From Alphaproteobacteria bacterium (GTDB lineage: Bacteria; Pseudomonadota; Alphaproteobacteria; JAEUKQ01; JAIBAD01): a stretch of DNA of 51,235 nt. The stretch is from positions 1-51,235 of the forward strand of contig JAIBAD010000008.1 in NCBI GenBank assembly GCA_019695395.1, in the 5' to 3' direction. Position 1 is the stretch's first letter. Every line of letters begins with the position of its first letter. This document shows, piece by piece, positions 27,027 through 36,375 of the stretch. Under the pieces are notes generated by a model that was given only the letters and a program-made list of their open reading frames with translations, was not told the DNA's origin and ran no database searches. Both the position numbers and the translations under genes were made by a program.

Positions 27027-29624
27027 TTATTTGGCTTGATTAAATTCAATTAAATTTTTGCTAATAGTTTCTGGTAATTGATAGCTCATAAGTGATTTTT
27101 TTAAAATCTCGTCTAATTTCCCTTGCAATGAAAAATTAAAAACTAAAGGATAACTGTTATAAAAATTTGGTGAACTCCCATCTACTTTTAAATCAATTTG
27201 AAATTCGGCATTCTTATATCTATTTATTGTAAAAGCTAATTGTTTGTAATGCAAATCTTTTAAAGCTTCAAATACCAATTGTGTTGTCGCATTTTGATCA
27301 ATAGGTATACTTGAATCTTTTGGATTATATTGAATAACACCTTCGCCAGCTGTTTTAAGAACACCATTATTAATTAAAAGATAATCTTTGCCAATAATAA
27401 TTGGAATTTCACCATCTAGTATACCAGAAGCTGACAATCCTGGCAAATCAATCAGTTTTAAGAAAGGGGCAAGACCAATATTATGCACAGCTAAAATTAT
27501 CTTTTGTTCAGGATCATTTAAATTAATGGACTGAGGCACAAGGTTCACTTGACCTTCGACAAGGGTAAATTGATTATGCCCGATATTAAGAATATTGCCT
27601 GGGCCAAAATCAAATGATAGTTCGCCATTTGTGATAGGCAATCCAAAGTCAATTAAAGCAACGGCAATTTTCTGATCTTTTGGGGTAAGAAAAGGGGTTA
27701 GAGCATCAAATTTAATAACACCAGTTAATCCTTGGACCGCCATTGAAGAATTTTTAAAAGAAATATTATCAAGTTTTAAAGAAAGATCAGATTTATTTTT
27801 ACCTTTTTTATCCCATGTCGAATATCCTTTAAGATTAATGCGGCCACTTAAATCGTCTAAAGAATTTTTCATCACCATAAGATCATTTTTGGTGATACCA
27901 CCTGGTCCCAAAATTATATCATTCATGGTAATAGTAAGTTTGGTTTGTTCGGGAGAATAAGTAGTCTTTAAATTAATAGAAATATTTTTGTCTTGGTTTT
28001 TTAAAACACCTTGCCCTGTAATTTCTTTATTATCTAGAGATGTTTGATGGGTAAAAGAAATTGGAAAATTGATTTTTTGACTTTTAACCATACCAATGGA
28101 GTTGATTAAAATTTTATTTTCATTTTGTGTGAAATCGTTTTGAATAGATGGTATAGAAATAATTTCCTTATCCCAATTAATTTCTATTTTTTTTGCCAAT
28201 AATTTTATATTAAGTGGATTTAAGGATTGATAATCTAAAACCATTTGATCAAAAGATAAAATCAAAATGTTTTTTTTATTTGTGAATTCAGCAGATGATA
28301 ATTTTATTGAAAAAGGTGGGATACTATTCCATTTTTTTTGATCAAGATCAAAGCTATATTCTTTATTTTCCAGAGGATTGATTGAAATCATTATAGGATT
28401 TTTGTTCACCCAATTTTTATAATTTAAGTTTATTATTTGAATAAAAGAATTAGATAAATTTTTAAATTTTACCGATGATTCATTATAAACGATATGCAAA
28501 GGTAAATTAAAATTAACTTCTTTAATTTTTGTTTTAGTTTGGGTATGAAGTAAATTATTAATTTTTAAATTATTTTCTGTAGTAAAAGTTAAGGGTTGAT
28601 CCCCAAATAACAAATCACCCTGAATATTGCCAGATAAATTAAGGTAATCGAATTGAATTTTATAAGAGTCTAAAATGGAATAAAGCACACTATTTTTAGA
28701 TATCTGGACAGACCATATACTATTAAAATTTGGAATTTTATTTGCATAATTTATTTTTGATGTAATTTTTATTTGGTTGTTATCTCTATCTTGAAGTAAG
28801 GCAATACTATTAAAAACGGATTGGCTTGAAGAAATATTGAGATCGAAAGTATATGTATTATTGGGTTTTATCCAATTTTCATTAATGTTTATATGTCCAT
28901 CAATTTTGGTATCTGTTAAAGAAGATTTGGGTACAGAAAAATTACCAGTAAAATTAATTATTTTATTAGGATCAAAAAAATATTGACCTTGATCTATATT
29001 CAATTCGGCTTGGTAAAAATTGTTTTGAAAAAGTTGAACGTGGGCAGAGGCTGTAATTGTGAATTGTTGAATTTGGGTATTGAGAACGGTATTAATGTTT
29101 AAACTATCATTTTGTGGAAATAAAATAATTTCTTTTAAGAAAATAGTATTGGGTTGATTTTTAACATTGATTAATAAACTTGAATTATTAAAAGTAATTT
29201 TGGGTAAAGAATTGTAAGAAAATTTATTTGCTGGGGTGTCTGTGGTAATTTGCTCAATCCCTAATATCTCATAAATATTTGTACCCTTATTTAAATTTGT
29301 AAGATCAATAGCAGCATTATCTATAAGAATATTTTCAACTTTACCTTTAAATAAATCTTTTAAATTATAGTTGGCAATAATAGTGCCAATATAAATTCTT
29401 TTAGTATGACCCAAGGTTATATTTTTGAGTTGTATATTTTTGAAAGTAATTGTTTGAATGGTTAAATCTGCTTGTTTAATTCCAATTTTATCAAGCTCTT
29501 GTAAAAGAAAAAATTTTATGAATAGGGGAAGCAGAAACCAAAAAAAAGATAAAAGAATAAAAAAACCACCTAGAAAAAATAGTAATTTTTTTGACGCTTT
29601 ATGAATGATAAAAATTTTTTTCAT
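27027..29624 (-). CDS. ydbH: YdbH-like AsmA-family intermembrane lipid transport protein
   Basis: 865 aa, close to the 879 aa of E. coli YdbH. One N-terminal membrane anchor (LLFFLGGFFILLSFFWFLLPLFI, residues ~13-35, given here as position) is followed by a long beta-rich periplasmic body. The C-terminal third carries the YdbH domain (GILDGEIPIII, GVLKTAGEGVIQYNP, DLHYKQLAFTI). AsmA-like proteins such as YhdP, TamB and YdbH form hydrophobic grooves bridging the envelope for phospholipid transfer to the outer membrane. Asn/Ile/Lys-rich composition reflects the AT-rich genome. Followed by ynbE and ydbL, preceded 12 bp upstream by a 38-aa membrane peptide. Confidence 0.9.
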   Translation of the reverse strand: MKKIFIIHKASKKLLFFLGGFFILLSFFWFLLPLFIKFFLLQELDKIGIKQADLTIQTITFKNIQLKNITLGHTKRIYIGTIIANYNLKDLFKGKVENILIDNAAIDLTNLNKGTNIYEILGIEQITTDTPANKFSYNSLPKITFNNSSLLINVKNQPNTIFLKEIILFPQNDSLNINTVLNTQIQQFTITASAHVQLFQNNFYQAELNIDQGQYFFDPNKIINFTGNFSVPKSSLTDTKIDGHININENWIKPNNTYTFDLNISSSQSVFNSIALLQDRDNNQIKITSKINYANKIPNFNSIWSVQISKNSVLYSILDSYKIQFDYLNLSGNIQGDLLFGDQPLTFTTENNLKINNLLHTQTKTKIKEVNFNLPLHIVYNESSVKFKNLSNSFIQIINLNYKNWVNKNPIMISINPLENKEYSFDLDQKKWNSIPPFSIKLSSAEFTNKKNILILSFDQMVLDYQSLNPLNIKLLAKKIEINWDKEIISIPSIQNDFTQNENKILINSIGMVKSQKINFPISFTHQTSLDNKEITGQGVLKNQDKNISINLKTTYSPEQTKLTITMNDIILGPGGITKNDLMVMKNSLDDLSGRINLKGYSTWDKKGKNKSDLSLKLDNISFKNSSMAVQGLTGVIKFDALTPFLTPKDQKIAVALIDFGLPITNGELSFDFGPGNILNIGHNQFTLVEGQVNLVPQSINLNDPEQKIILAVHNIGLAPFLKLIDLPGLSASGILDGEIPIIIGKDYLLINNGVLKTAGEGVIQYNPKDSSIPIDQNATTQLVFEALKDLHYKQLAFTINRYKNAEFQIDLKVDGSSPNFYNSYPLVFNFSLQGKLDEILKKSLMSYQLPETISKNLIEFNQAK

Positions 29625-29636
29625 CGATCCATATGA

Positions 29637-29753
29637 TTAAAATTCTAAGACACACAAAGTAGAAATCAAAATAATTATAATTAATCCGCTTATCCACCAT
29701 AAAGGAATAAGAGTTTTACCTTCATCATTCGGTGAAATCGGTATTTCTTGCAT
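29637..29753 (-). CDS. 38-aa single-span membrane peptide leading the ydbH operon
   Basis: Short frame from ATG 29753 (Shine-Dalgarno AAAGGAATA) to TAA 29637-29639, ending 12 bp before ydbH on the same strand. Product: an acidic N-terminus (MQEIPISPNDEGKTLIP), one hydrophobic span (LWWISGLIIIILISTLCVL) and a two-residue tail. No known family recognised. Ribosome site, tight spacing and a well-formed membrane helix argue that it is real, perhaps a small accessory of the lipid-transfer module or a translational leader. Confidence 0.6.
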   Translation of the reverse strand: MQEIPISPNDEGKTLIPLWWISGLIIIILISTLCVLEF

Positions 29754-29845
29754 ATTTATTCCTTTTCTATGACAAGATGATAAGATGTTTATACATAAAA
29801 CAAGATTATGATAAATTTATTTTTTATCAGATTATTTTATTGTTA

Positions 29846-29919
29846 TGGAGGCCCGGGCCGGAATCGAACCGACGTCCAAGGATTTGCAGTCCTCTGCATG
29901 GCCACTCTGCCACCGGGCC
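29846..29919 (-). tRNA. tRNA-Cys (anticodon GCA)
   Basis: 74 nt including encoded CCA. Seven-bp acceptor stem GGCCCGG (29919-29913) with CCGGGCC (29856-29850), discriminator U, CCA at 29848-29846. Anticodon loop CTGCAAA with anticodon GCA; TTCGATT T-loop flanked by a CCGG stem. Monocistronic, minus strand, upstream of the ydbH operon. Confidence 0.96.
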
Positions 29920-30114
29920 TTTAATTATTTCTTTATAAAAGATAAAACACATACTTTAAAGTAACTTTTTTATGTAAATCAATTTATTTATGAAAATAAG
30001 GTTTTAAAGATAGAAATACATTAATTAAATGATTGTTTGCTTCAAGAATCTTTTGTATTTTAGCTATAAGTATTTATTATCTTTATAAAAATTGATGTAT
30101 GATGGAATGATAGT

Positions 30115-30786
30115 ATGAATGTGCCCCAAGATTCATCCGTAGAATTAAAGCGTTTTAATATGATTGAATCGCAATTAAAACCTAATAAAATTATTGATCC
30201 TAAAATTATAGATGCTTTTTCCTCTATTCCCCGCGAAATGTTTGTGCCTTCTAATTTTCGTCATGTGGCATATGTAGATAATGATATTGCTTTAGGATAT
30301 AATCGTTATTTATTAGAACCTATGGTTATTGGACAAATGGTCCAAATTGCTTCTTTAAAATTAACGGATAAGGTGCTTGTTGTGGCATGTGGCTATGGAT
30401 ATACGGCTGCTGTTATCTCAAAATTGTGTCATAAAGTTTATGCTTTGGATTCTGAACGTATGTTTCTTAATCATGCAGAACGAAATTTTAAAGAGTTAAA
30501 TCTTCATAATATTCAAACTTTTCAAGGGAAGTTGACCGAAGGATGTTCTATCTATTCCCCTTATAATGTTATTTTTATTGAAGGTTCTATAGATTATCTA
30601 CCTGATTCTATACCTCAACAATTGGAAGAAAATGGAAAAATTATTTATATAAGGCGTCAAAAAAATATAGGACGCATGGTTATAGCAACAAAAATTAACC
30701 AAATTGTAACTTCTCAGGTTTATTTTGATGCAAATGTACCATCAATCCCAGAATTTAATCAGGAAAAAAGATTTATCTTTAGTTAA
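30115..30786 (+). CDS. Protein-L-isoaspartate O-methyltransferase family protein
   Basis: 223 aa. The AdoMet-binding motif appears as KVLVVACGYGYTAAVISKL (~86-104), followed by acidic VYALDSE. Start FNMIESQLKPNKIIDPKIID and SIPREMFVP match the Pcm-like proteins regularly coded ahead of tolC in alphaproteobacteria. True Pcm repairs isoaspartyl residues, but this subgroup often differs at the substrate site, so activity is uncertain. Cytoplasmic. First gene of the pcm-like / tolC / popZ / valS series. Confidence 0.85.
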   Translation: MNVPQDSSVELKRFNMIESQLKPNKIIDPKIIDAFSSIPREMFVPSNFRHVAYVDNDIALGYNRYLLEPMVIGQMVQIASLKLTDKVLVVACGYGYTAAVISKLCHKVYALDSERMFLNHAERNFKELNLHNIQTFQGKLTEGCSIYSPYNVIFIEGSIDYLPDSIPQQLEENGKIIYIRRQKNIGRMVIATKINQIVTSQVYFDANVPSIPEFNQEKRFIFS

Positions 30787-30899
30787 ATCATTTTTTTGTG
30801 TTATAAACTTATAAAAAAAATATAAATTAAAGATAGTTTAATATATAATAGGCATAATAAAGCAAAGTGTTCGATTGATTAGTTTAAGTTTGTAGTGTC

Positions 30900-32303
30900 A
30901 TGATGAAGCAGAAAAAAGAAAATAGTTGGATTTGTTTTGTAGTTTTTTTTGGGGTAATTTGGGGTTTAAATCTGGGCTTTTTTATTTCCCAAAGTTTTGG
31001 CCAAACTTTAATAGATGCATTGGCAAAAAGTTATACATCTAATCCTACTTTAGAAGCTGCAAGGGCCCAATTAAGAGCAACAGATGAAAAGGTACCACAA
31101 GCACTATCAGGATGGCGCCCCACTCTTACAGGTAATGCTTCTTATGGTCATGAACAAGAATATACAGATACTAATCAACCTTTGATTAACGCAGTTGAAG
31201 ATGAACGCCAACCCAGAGATGCGACATTAGATTTTACCCAACCTATTTTTCGGGGCTTCCGTACAGTTTCAAGTACAGAGCAAGCAGATAATTTAGTTTT
31301 TGCTGCTAGGGCTAGACTTTTTGCTGTTGAACAAGATGTCTTACTTCGTTCAATTACAGCTTATGTAGATGTTGTACGTGACCAATCAGTTTTAGAATTA
31401 AATACAAATAACGAAGCGGTTCTTAAGCGTCAGCTTGAAGCAACACAAGAACGTTTTCAAGTAGGTGAGATCACCCGTACCGATGTGGCACAGGCCGAAG
31501 CAAGATTAGCCCGCAGTACAGCACAACGTATTGCATCTCAAGGAGATTTATCTTCGTCCCGAGCTATTTATAAAGAAGTTGTAGGAGATATGCCGGGGAC
31601 ATTAAAAACACCTCCCTTACCTACAAATTTACCCACAAGTATGGATGAAGTTGTAAGATCAGCTTTTTATAATCCAAATGTTAAAGAAGCAGAATTTTCA
31701 GAAAAAGCTGCACGCAATCAGGTTGATGTTGCTTTTGGTGAAATGTTACCATCTGTATCTTTAAGGGGATCAATTGGGGTATCTAAGGATGTAGGGCGTG
31801 ATGATGTATATAATAGAGATGGTATCATTAAAGCCCAAGTTACCATACCTCTTTATCAAGCGGGGAATGTTGATGCACGTGTACGCGAAGCAAAACAATC
31901 AGTTAGCCAAAGAAGGCAAGAAATAGATGAAGAAAGAAGACGGGCTGAGCAAGGTGCCGCGAGATCTTGGTTAGCTTGGCAAACATCCCAAGCACAACTG
32001 GTATCTTTGGAATCACAAATTAGATCAGCTGAACTTGCCTTAGAAGGTGTTAAACAAGAATCAATGGTTGGAACACGAACCATCCTTGATGTTTTAGATG
32101 CAGAACAAGAGCTTTTAGATGCAAAGGTTGCTTATGTCACAGCGGAGCGGGATCGATTGGTTGCTGCCTATAGTATTTTTGCAGCGACAGGACATTTGAC
32201 TGCGCGAGATTTACAATTGCCTGTTCAATATTATAATTATGAAGAACATTATGATAAGGTAAAAAATAAATTTTTTGGTGTTGGTGAGTCAATTGACCCT
32301 TAA
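30900..32303 (+). CDS. tolC: TolC family outer membrane efflux/secretion protein
   Basis: 467 aa. A signal peptide ends near SFG-QT (~35), preceding TLIDALAKSYTSNPTLEAAR, the standard TolC family start. Two structural repeats follow, each with a helical tunnel portion (e.g., QRIASQGDLSSSRA and TILDVLDAEQELLDAKVAY). PTLTGNASYGHE and PSVSLRGSIGVSKD mark the beta-barrel strands. Forms a trimeric channel used by type I secretion and tripartite efflux pumps. It may serve the ABC/adaptor pair at 14-17.7 kb, since that operon lacks its own. Two consecutive ATGs at 30900 and 30903 leave the exact start open. Confidence 0.95.
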   Translation: MMKQKKENSWICFVVFFGVIWGLNLGFFISQSFGQTLIDALAKSYTSNPTLEAARAQLRATDEKVPQALSGWRPTLTGNASYGHEQEYTDTNQPLINAVEDERQPRDATLDFTQPIFRGFRTVSSTEQADNLVFAARARLFAVEQDVLLRSITAYVDVVRDQSVLELNTNNEAVLKRQLEATQERFQVGEITRTDVAQAEARLARSTAQRIASQGDLSSSRAIYKEVVGDMPGTLKTPPLPTNLPTSMDEVVRSAFYNPNVKEAEFSEKAARNQVDVAFGEMLPSVSLRGSIGVSKDVGRDDVYNRDGIIKAQVTIPLYQAGNVDARVREAKQSVSQRRQEIDEERRRAEQGAARSWLAWQTSQAQLVSLESQIRSAELALEGVKQESMVGTRTILDVLDAEQELLDAKVAYVTAERDRLVAAYSIFAATGHLTARDLQLPVQYYNYEEHYDKVKNKFFGVGESIDP

Positions 32304-32362
32304 AATAATTTTGTTATCTTTAATTAAAATTTATAAAAGTTCTTATTCCTTTAGATAATTAA

Positions 32363-32833
32363 ATGACTAAAAACGATTCTTTAAAAGATATTATTGATTC
32401 TATTAAAGTAATGGTTGCTGAAGCTCAAATTCGGAATAAGCAAATCCAAGAAAAAAAGCAATTATCAGATGCTTCTCTCAATCAATTAGGATCTAATGTG
32501 CTTGATGAAGATGTTTTATTGTTAACTAATGAATTTAATGATGAAACGAAAAAAGATAATCAAAAATTAAATCAAGATAATATTAATAAAACTCAGGATT
32601 TACTTTCGGATTTAAGCATAAAATCATCATTGAATTCTCTTGATCGTTTAATTAACTTAGCCCAAAATTATCAATCTTTATCAGATTATTCGGCTTTAAC
32701 ATCTGAGCAATTTATTCACCGTGTTTTAAACCCTCTTCTGAAAGAATGGATTGATAAAAATCTATCATTACTTGTTGAAAAAATTGTTGAACGTGAAATT
32801 AAAAAATTGCTACAAAAGATTAATATTAATTAA
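32363..32833 (+). CDS. PopZ-like polar organizing protein (DUF2497)
   Basis: 156 aa. Short conserved N-terminal helix (SLKDIIDSIKVMVAEAQ), long acidic/polar low-complexity centre, and C-terminal helices LNPLLKEWIDKNLSLLVEKI and VEREIKKLL, the DUF2497/PopZ oligomerisation region. PopZ assembles a polar scaffold that anchors the chromosome origin and regulators in alphaproteobacteria. Location between tolC and valS is the usual one. The centre is Asp/Asn/Lys-rich rather than Pro-rich as in Caulobacter. Confidence 0.85.
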   Translation: MTKNDSLKDIIDSIKVMVAEAQIRNKQIQEKKQLSDASLNQLGSNVLDEDVLLLTNEFNDETKKDNQKLNQDNINKTQDLLSDLSIKSSLNSLDRLINLAQNYQSLSDYSALTSEQFIHRVLNPLLKEWIDKNLSLLVEKIVEREIKKLLQKININ

Positions 32834-32865
32834 TCCAAAATCTTATCTTTATAAAGACATGTAAA

Positions 32866-35520
32866 ATGCTTGATAAAACTTTTGTTCCCTCGTCAATTGA
32901 AAAAGAACAATACGAAATTTGGGAAAAAAGTGGTGCTTTTTCTATTCATCCAAATCTTGGTAAACAGCCTTATACAATTATGATGCCGCCCCCAAATGTT
33001 ACGGGGAATCTTCATATGGGACATGCGTTAACCTTTACTTTGCAAGATATATTAATCCGTTATCATCGTATGTGTGGATATGATGTTTTATGGCAGCCAG
33101 GCACGGATCACGCTGGTATTGCAACCCAAATGGTGGTGGAAAGACAATTAGAAAAAGATGGATTAACCAGAACGTCTTTGGGTCGTCCAGCTTTTCTTGA
33201 AAAAGTCTGGGCGTGGAAAAATCATTCAGGCAATATTATTTTAAATCAATTGCGACGATTGGGTGCGTCCCCCGATTGGTCACGTGAACGTTTTACAATG
33301 GATGCAGGTTTAAGTAAAGCCGTCCGCAAATTATTTGTTCAGCTTTATCAAGATGGATTAATTTACCGAGATAAAAGATTGGTTAATTGGGATCCAAAAC
33401 TTCATACAGCTATTTCTGATCTTGAAGTAGAGCAGCGTGAAATTCAGGGCCAACTTTGGTATATCAAGTATTTTTTTGAAGATAATCCAACAGAATATAT
33501 TGTAGTTGCCACAACAAGACCTGAAACTTTATTTGGTGATGTTGCTGTAGCCGTTCATCCAGATGACTCACGTTATCAGCATATGATTGGTAAAAAAGTT
33601 ATTATTCCTCTTGCTAACAGAATAATTTCAATTATTGCAGATACATATAGTGATCCAGAAAAAGGTTCTGGTGCGGTCAAAGTAACACCTGCCCATGATT
33701 TTAATGATTTTGATATTGGCAAAAGGCATAAATTACCAACTTTTAATATTTTTGATCAAAATGCATGTCTTAATGATCAAGTACCTGATATGTATCAAGG
33801 ATTATCAAGAGAACAAGCAAGACAACAAGTGCTTAAAGATTTAGAAACTTTAGGTTATTTAGAAAAAACAGCATCCCATTCGATGACTGTTCCTTATGGG
33901 GATAGATCTGGTGTTGTTATTGAACCTTGGCTTACCGATCAATGGTATGTGGACACGTCATCTTTGGCCAAAAAAGCTATTGAGGTTGTTGAAAAATCGG
34001 AAATTAAATTTGTTCCAGATCAATGGAAAACAACGTATTTTCAATGGATGCATAATATTCAACCCTGGTGTATTTCCCGTCAATTATGGTGGGGGCATCA
34101 AATACCTGTTTGGTATAGCAAAGATGGTAAGGTTTTTGTTGCAGAAACTGAAGAAGAAGCATTAGTCCAAGCAAAAAAACATTATGGGCATGATGTAATT
34201 TTAGACCAAGATCAGGATGTTTTAGATACCTGGTTTTCATCTGCATTATGGCCTTTTTCAACCTTAGGATGGCCAGACAATACAGCTGAATTGCAGCATT
34301 ATTATCCAACCGATGTATTGGTAACTGGGTTTGATATTATATTCTTTTGGGTTGCCCGCATGATCATGATGGGACTTTACACCCAAAAGAAAATTCCTTT
34401 TAAAACGGTTTATATTCATGCGCTAATTCGTGATGAATTTGGTCAAAAAATGTCAAAATCTAAGGGCAATATCATTGACCCATTAGATTTAATGGATCGT
34501 TATGGTACGGATGCTGTTCGTTTTACACTAGCCTCGTTAGCGGTACCAGGTAGGGATATAAAACTTGCGGAATCACGAATTGAAGGATATCGAAATTTTG
34601 TCACAAAACTTTGGAATGCAGCCAGATTTTGCCAAATGAATGAATGCGAATTTTCAGAAGACTTTGATCTAAAAACAATAGATGAACCTATTCATTTTTG
34701 GATCATGGCGATGCTTTTAGAAACAACGCAAAAGGTTGAGGTAGCTTTATCCACCTATCGTTTTAATGATGCAGCTTACGCTTTATACCATTTTATTTGG
34801 CATCAATTTTGTGATTGGTATATTGAATTCATAAAATTATTATTAACCGATCAGGATCAAAATAAAGCCGTAAAGACCAGAAATTTTACATCCTGGCTTT
34901 TAATGCAAATTCTTCATCTTTTGCATCCTTTTATGCCTTTCGTGACAGAAAAATTATGGAAAGATTTTAATCCTAAGGGGTCTATGCTTATGGTGTCATC
35001 TTGGCCTAATTACAAATCTTTTAAAATGGATGAAACTAAGGTACAAGAAATACAATGGGTTATTAAATTAATTGAAACTATTCGTGCTTTAAGATCTGAA
35101 ATGGCACTCTTGCCTTCGGTTAAGCCTAAACTTGGGTTAAGGGATATTTCAAAAGAAACTATAGCTTATCTTCAGCAACATCAAACAACTATTACACGTC
35201 TTGCAAGATTAGATGAAATTATTTTAACGCTGCCTTACCCATCAGAGGGATGTGTTCAAATTGTTTTTGAAGGAAATATTTTCCTTTTAAATTTAACAGG
35301 TTTAATTGATTTGGAAAAAGAAAAAAATCGATTATATAATGACATCAAAAAAATAGATCAACAAATAAATATGTTAACGAATAAACTTAATAATCAGAAA
35401 TTCCTTCAACATGCACAACATGATGTTATTGAAGAACAAAAACAAAGATTAAAAGATAATCAGGATATGAAAGATAAACTTGAAAAAGCATTATCTTTAT
35501 ATAAAAATCTTATGGTATAA
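32866..35520 (+). CDS. valS: Valyl-tRNA synthetase
   Basis: 884 aa, class Ia synthetase of normal length. HIGH motif as HMGHAL (~49), KMSKS motif as KMSKSKGN (~527), editing domain with TTRPETLFGDVAVAVHP, anticodon-binding domain and a C-terminal coiled coil (~820-884) contacting tRNA. Charges tRNA-Val and hydrolyses mischarged Thr. Initiates 32 bp after popZ. Confidence 0.98.
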   Translation: MLDKTFVPSSIEKEQYEIWEKSGAFSIHPNLGKQPYTIMMPPPNVTGNLHMGHALTFTLQDILIRYHRMCGYDVLWQPGTDHAGIATQMVVERQLEKDGLTRTSLGRPAFLEKVWAWKNHSGNIILNQLRRLGASPDWSRERFTMDAGLSKAVRKLFVQLYQDGLIYRDKRLVNWDPKLHTAISDLEVEQREIQGQLWYIKYFFEDNPTEYIVVATTRPETLFGDVAVAVHPDDSRYQHMIGKKVIIPLANRIISIIADTYSDPEKGSGAVKVTPAHDFNDFDIGKRHKLPTFNIFDQNACLNDQVPDMYQGLSREQARQQVLKDLETLGYLEKTASHSMTVPYGDRSGVVIEPWLTDQWYVDTSSLAKKAIEVVEKSEIKFVPDQWKTTYFQWMHNIQPWCISRQLWWGHQIPVWYSKDGKVFVAETEEEALVQAKKHYGHDVILDQDQDVLDTWFSSALWPFSTLGWPDNTAELQHYYPTDVLVTGFDIIFFWVARMIMMGLYTQKKIPFKTVYIHALIRDEFGQKMSKSKGNIIDPLDLMDRYGTDAVRFTLASLAVPGRDIKLAESRIEGYRNFVTKLWNAARFCQMNECEFSEDFDLKTIDEPIHFWIMAMLLETTQKVEVALSTYRFNDAAYALYHFIWHQFCDWYIEFIKLLLTDQDQNKAVKTRNFTSWLLMQILHLLHPFMPFVTEKLWKDFNPKGSMLMVSSWPNYKSFKMDETKVQEIQWVIKLIETIRALRSEMALLPSVKPKLGLRDISKETIAYLQQHQTTITRLARLDEIILTLPYPSEGCVQIVFEGNIFLLNLTGLIDLEKEKNRLYNDIKKIDQQINMLTNKLNNQKFLQHAQHDVIEEQKQRLKDNQDMKDKLEKALSLYKNLMV

Positions 35521-35549
35521 TAGTAAGAAGATTAATAATTTAATAAATG

Positions 35550-35574
35550 AATAACCCTTAAAAGAAAGGTTATT
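35550..35574 (+). promoter_or_regulatory. Hairpin covering the phhA ribosome binding site
   Basis: AATAACC (35550-35556) can pair with GGTTATT (35568-35574), with TT/AA continuing inside. The Shine-Dalgarno AAAGG (35565-35569) lies in the right arm, 8 nt before the phhA ATG. Folding would limit ribosome access. It may equally be a weak terminator after valS. Confidence 0.35.
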
Positions 35575-35577
35575 ATT

Positions 35578-36375
35578 ATGGAACATAGAGCAGATTGGAC
35601 GATTGAACAAAATTGGGAAAATTATACCCCGCAAGAACATCAAACGTGGAAATTTCTTTTTTCTAGACAATCTGAAATTTTAAAAAATAGGGCGGTTCCA
35701 GAATTTTTGCAGGGTATTAAATCATTGGGTGTTGCTGAAGACGGTATTCCAGATTTCCGTCGTCTTAATGATGTCCTTATGAAAGCAACAGGATGGCAAA
35801 TTGTGGCTGTGCCGTCACTTATACCAGATGATGTATTTTTTGAACATATGGCTAACCGGCGTTTTGTAGCGACATGTTTTATTAGGCGACCTGATCAGTT
35901 GGATTATTTGCAAGAACCAGATGTATTTCATGATGTTTTTGGTCATGTGCCTTTGTTGGTCAATCCTATTTTCGCCAATTATATGGAAGCATATGGTAAA
36001 GCAGGGATTAAAGCCCTAAAGGCTGGCCATCTTAAAAAAATTAGTAGACTTTATTGGTATACTGTAGAATTTGGTCTTATCCAAACAAAGGAGGGGCTTA
36101 GAATTTATGGATCGGGTATTGTTTCATCAAAAGGCGAATCAATTTATTGCCTAGAAGATCCGATGCCACGCCGTATAGAATTTGATTTGAAGCGTATTTT
36201 ATGCACGGACTATTTTATTGATAAATATCAAGAAACGTATTTTGTGATTAAAAGTTTTGACCAGCTTTTTCACGAAACTAACCAAGATTTATTGTCGGTG
36301 TATGATGAAGTATCACATCTTCCTGAATTATCCGCCACAACTTTGCTACCATCAGACCATTTAATTGCCGCATGA
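35578..36375 (+). CDS. phhA: Phenylalanine 4-monooxygenase
   Basis: 265 aa, the short bacterial form with only the catalytic domain. Iron ligands are evident: H118 and H123 in DVFHDVFGHVP and E164 in YWYTVEFGL. The enzyme hydroxylates Phe to Tyr with O2 and a tetrahydropterin in the cytoplasm. GSGIVSSKGES is the conserved pterin/Phe-side loop. The stop overlaps the start of maiA by 4 bp (ATGA), so they are translationally coupled. Confidence 0.97.
   Translation: MEHRADWTIEQNWENYTPQEHQTWKFLFSRQSEILKNRAVPEFLQGIKSLGVAEDGIPDFRRLNDVLMKATGWQIVAVPSLIPDDVFFEHMANRRFVATCFIRRPDQLDYLQEPDVFHDVFGHVPLLVNPIFANYMEAYGKAGIKALKAGHLKKISRLYWYTVEFGLIQTKEGLRIYGSGIVSSKGESIYCLEDPMPRRIEFDLKRILCTDYFIDKYQETYFVIKSFDQLFHETNQDLLSVYDEVSHLPELSATTLLPSDHLIAA

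Noticed and set aside
29732-29938. 68-aa plus-strand frame ending in RPGPESNRRPRICSPLHGHS
   Set aside because: The end is the translated antisense of tRNA-Cys, a well-known spurious product.
32866-35520. Possible second frame products inside valS (33896-34309)
   Set aside because: They follow valS codon structure in shifted frames and have no support.
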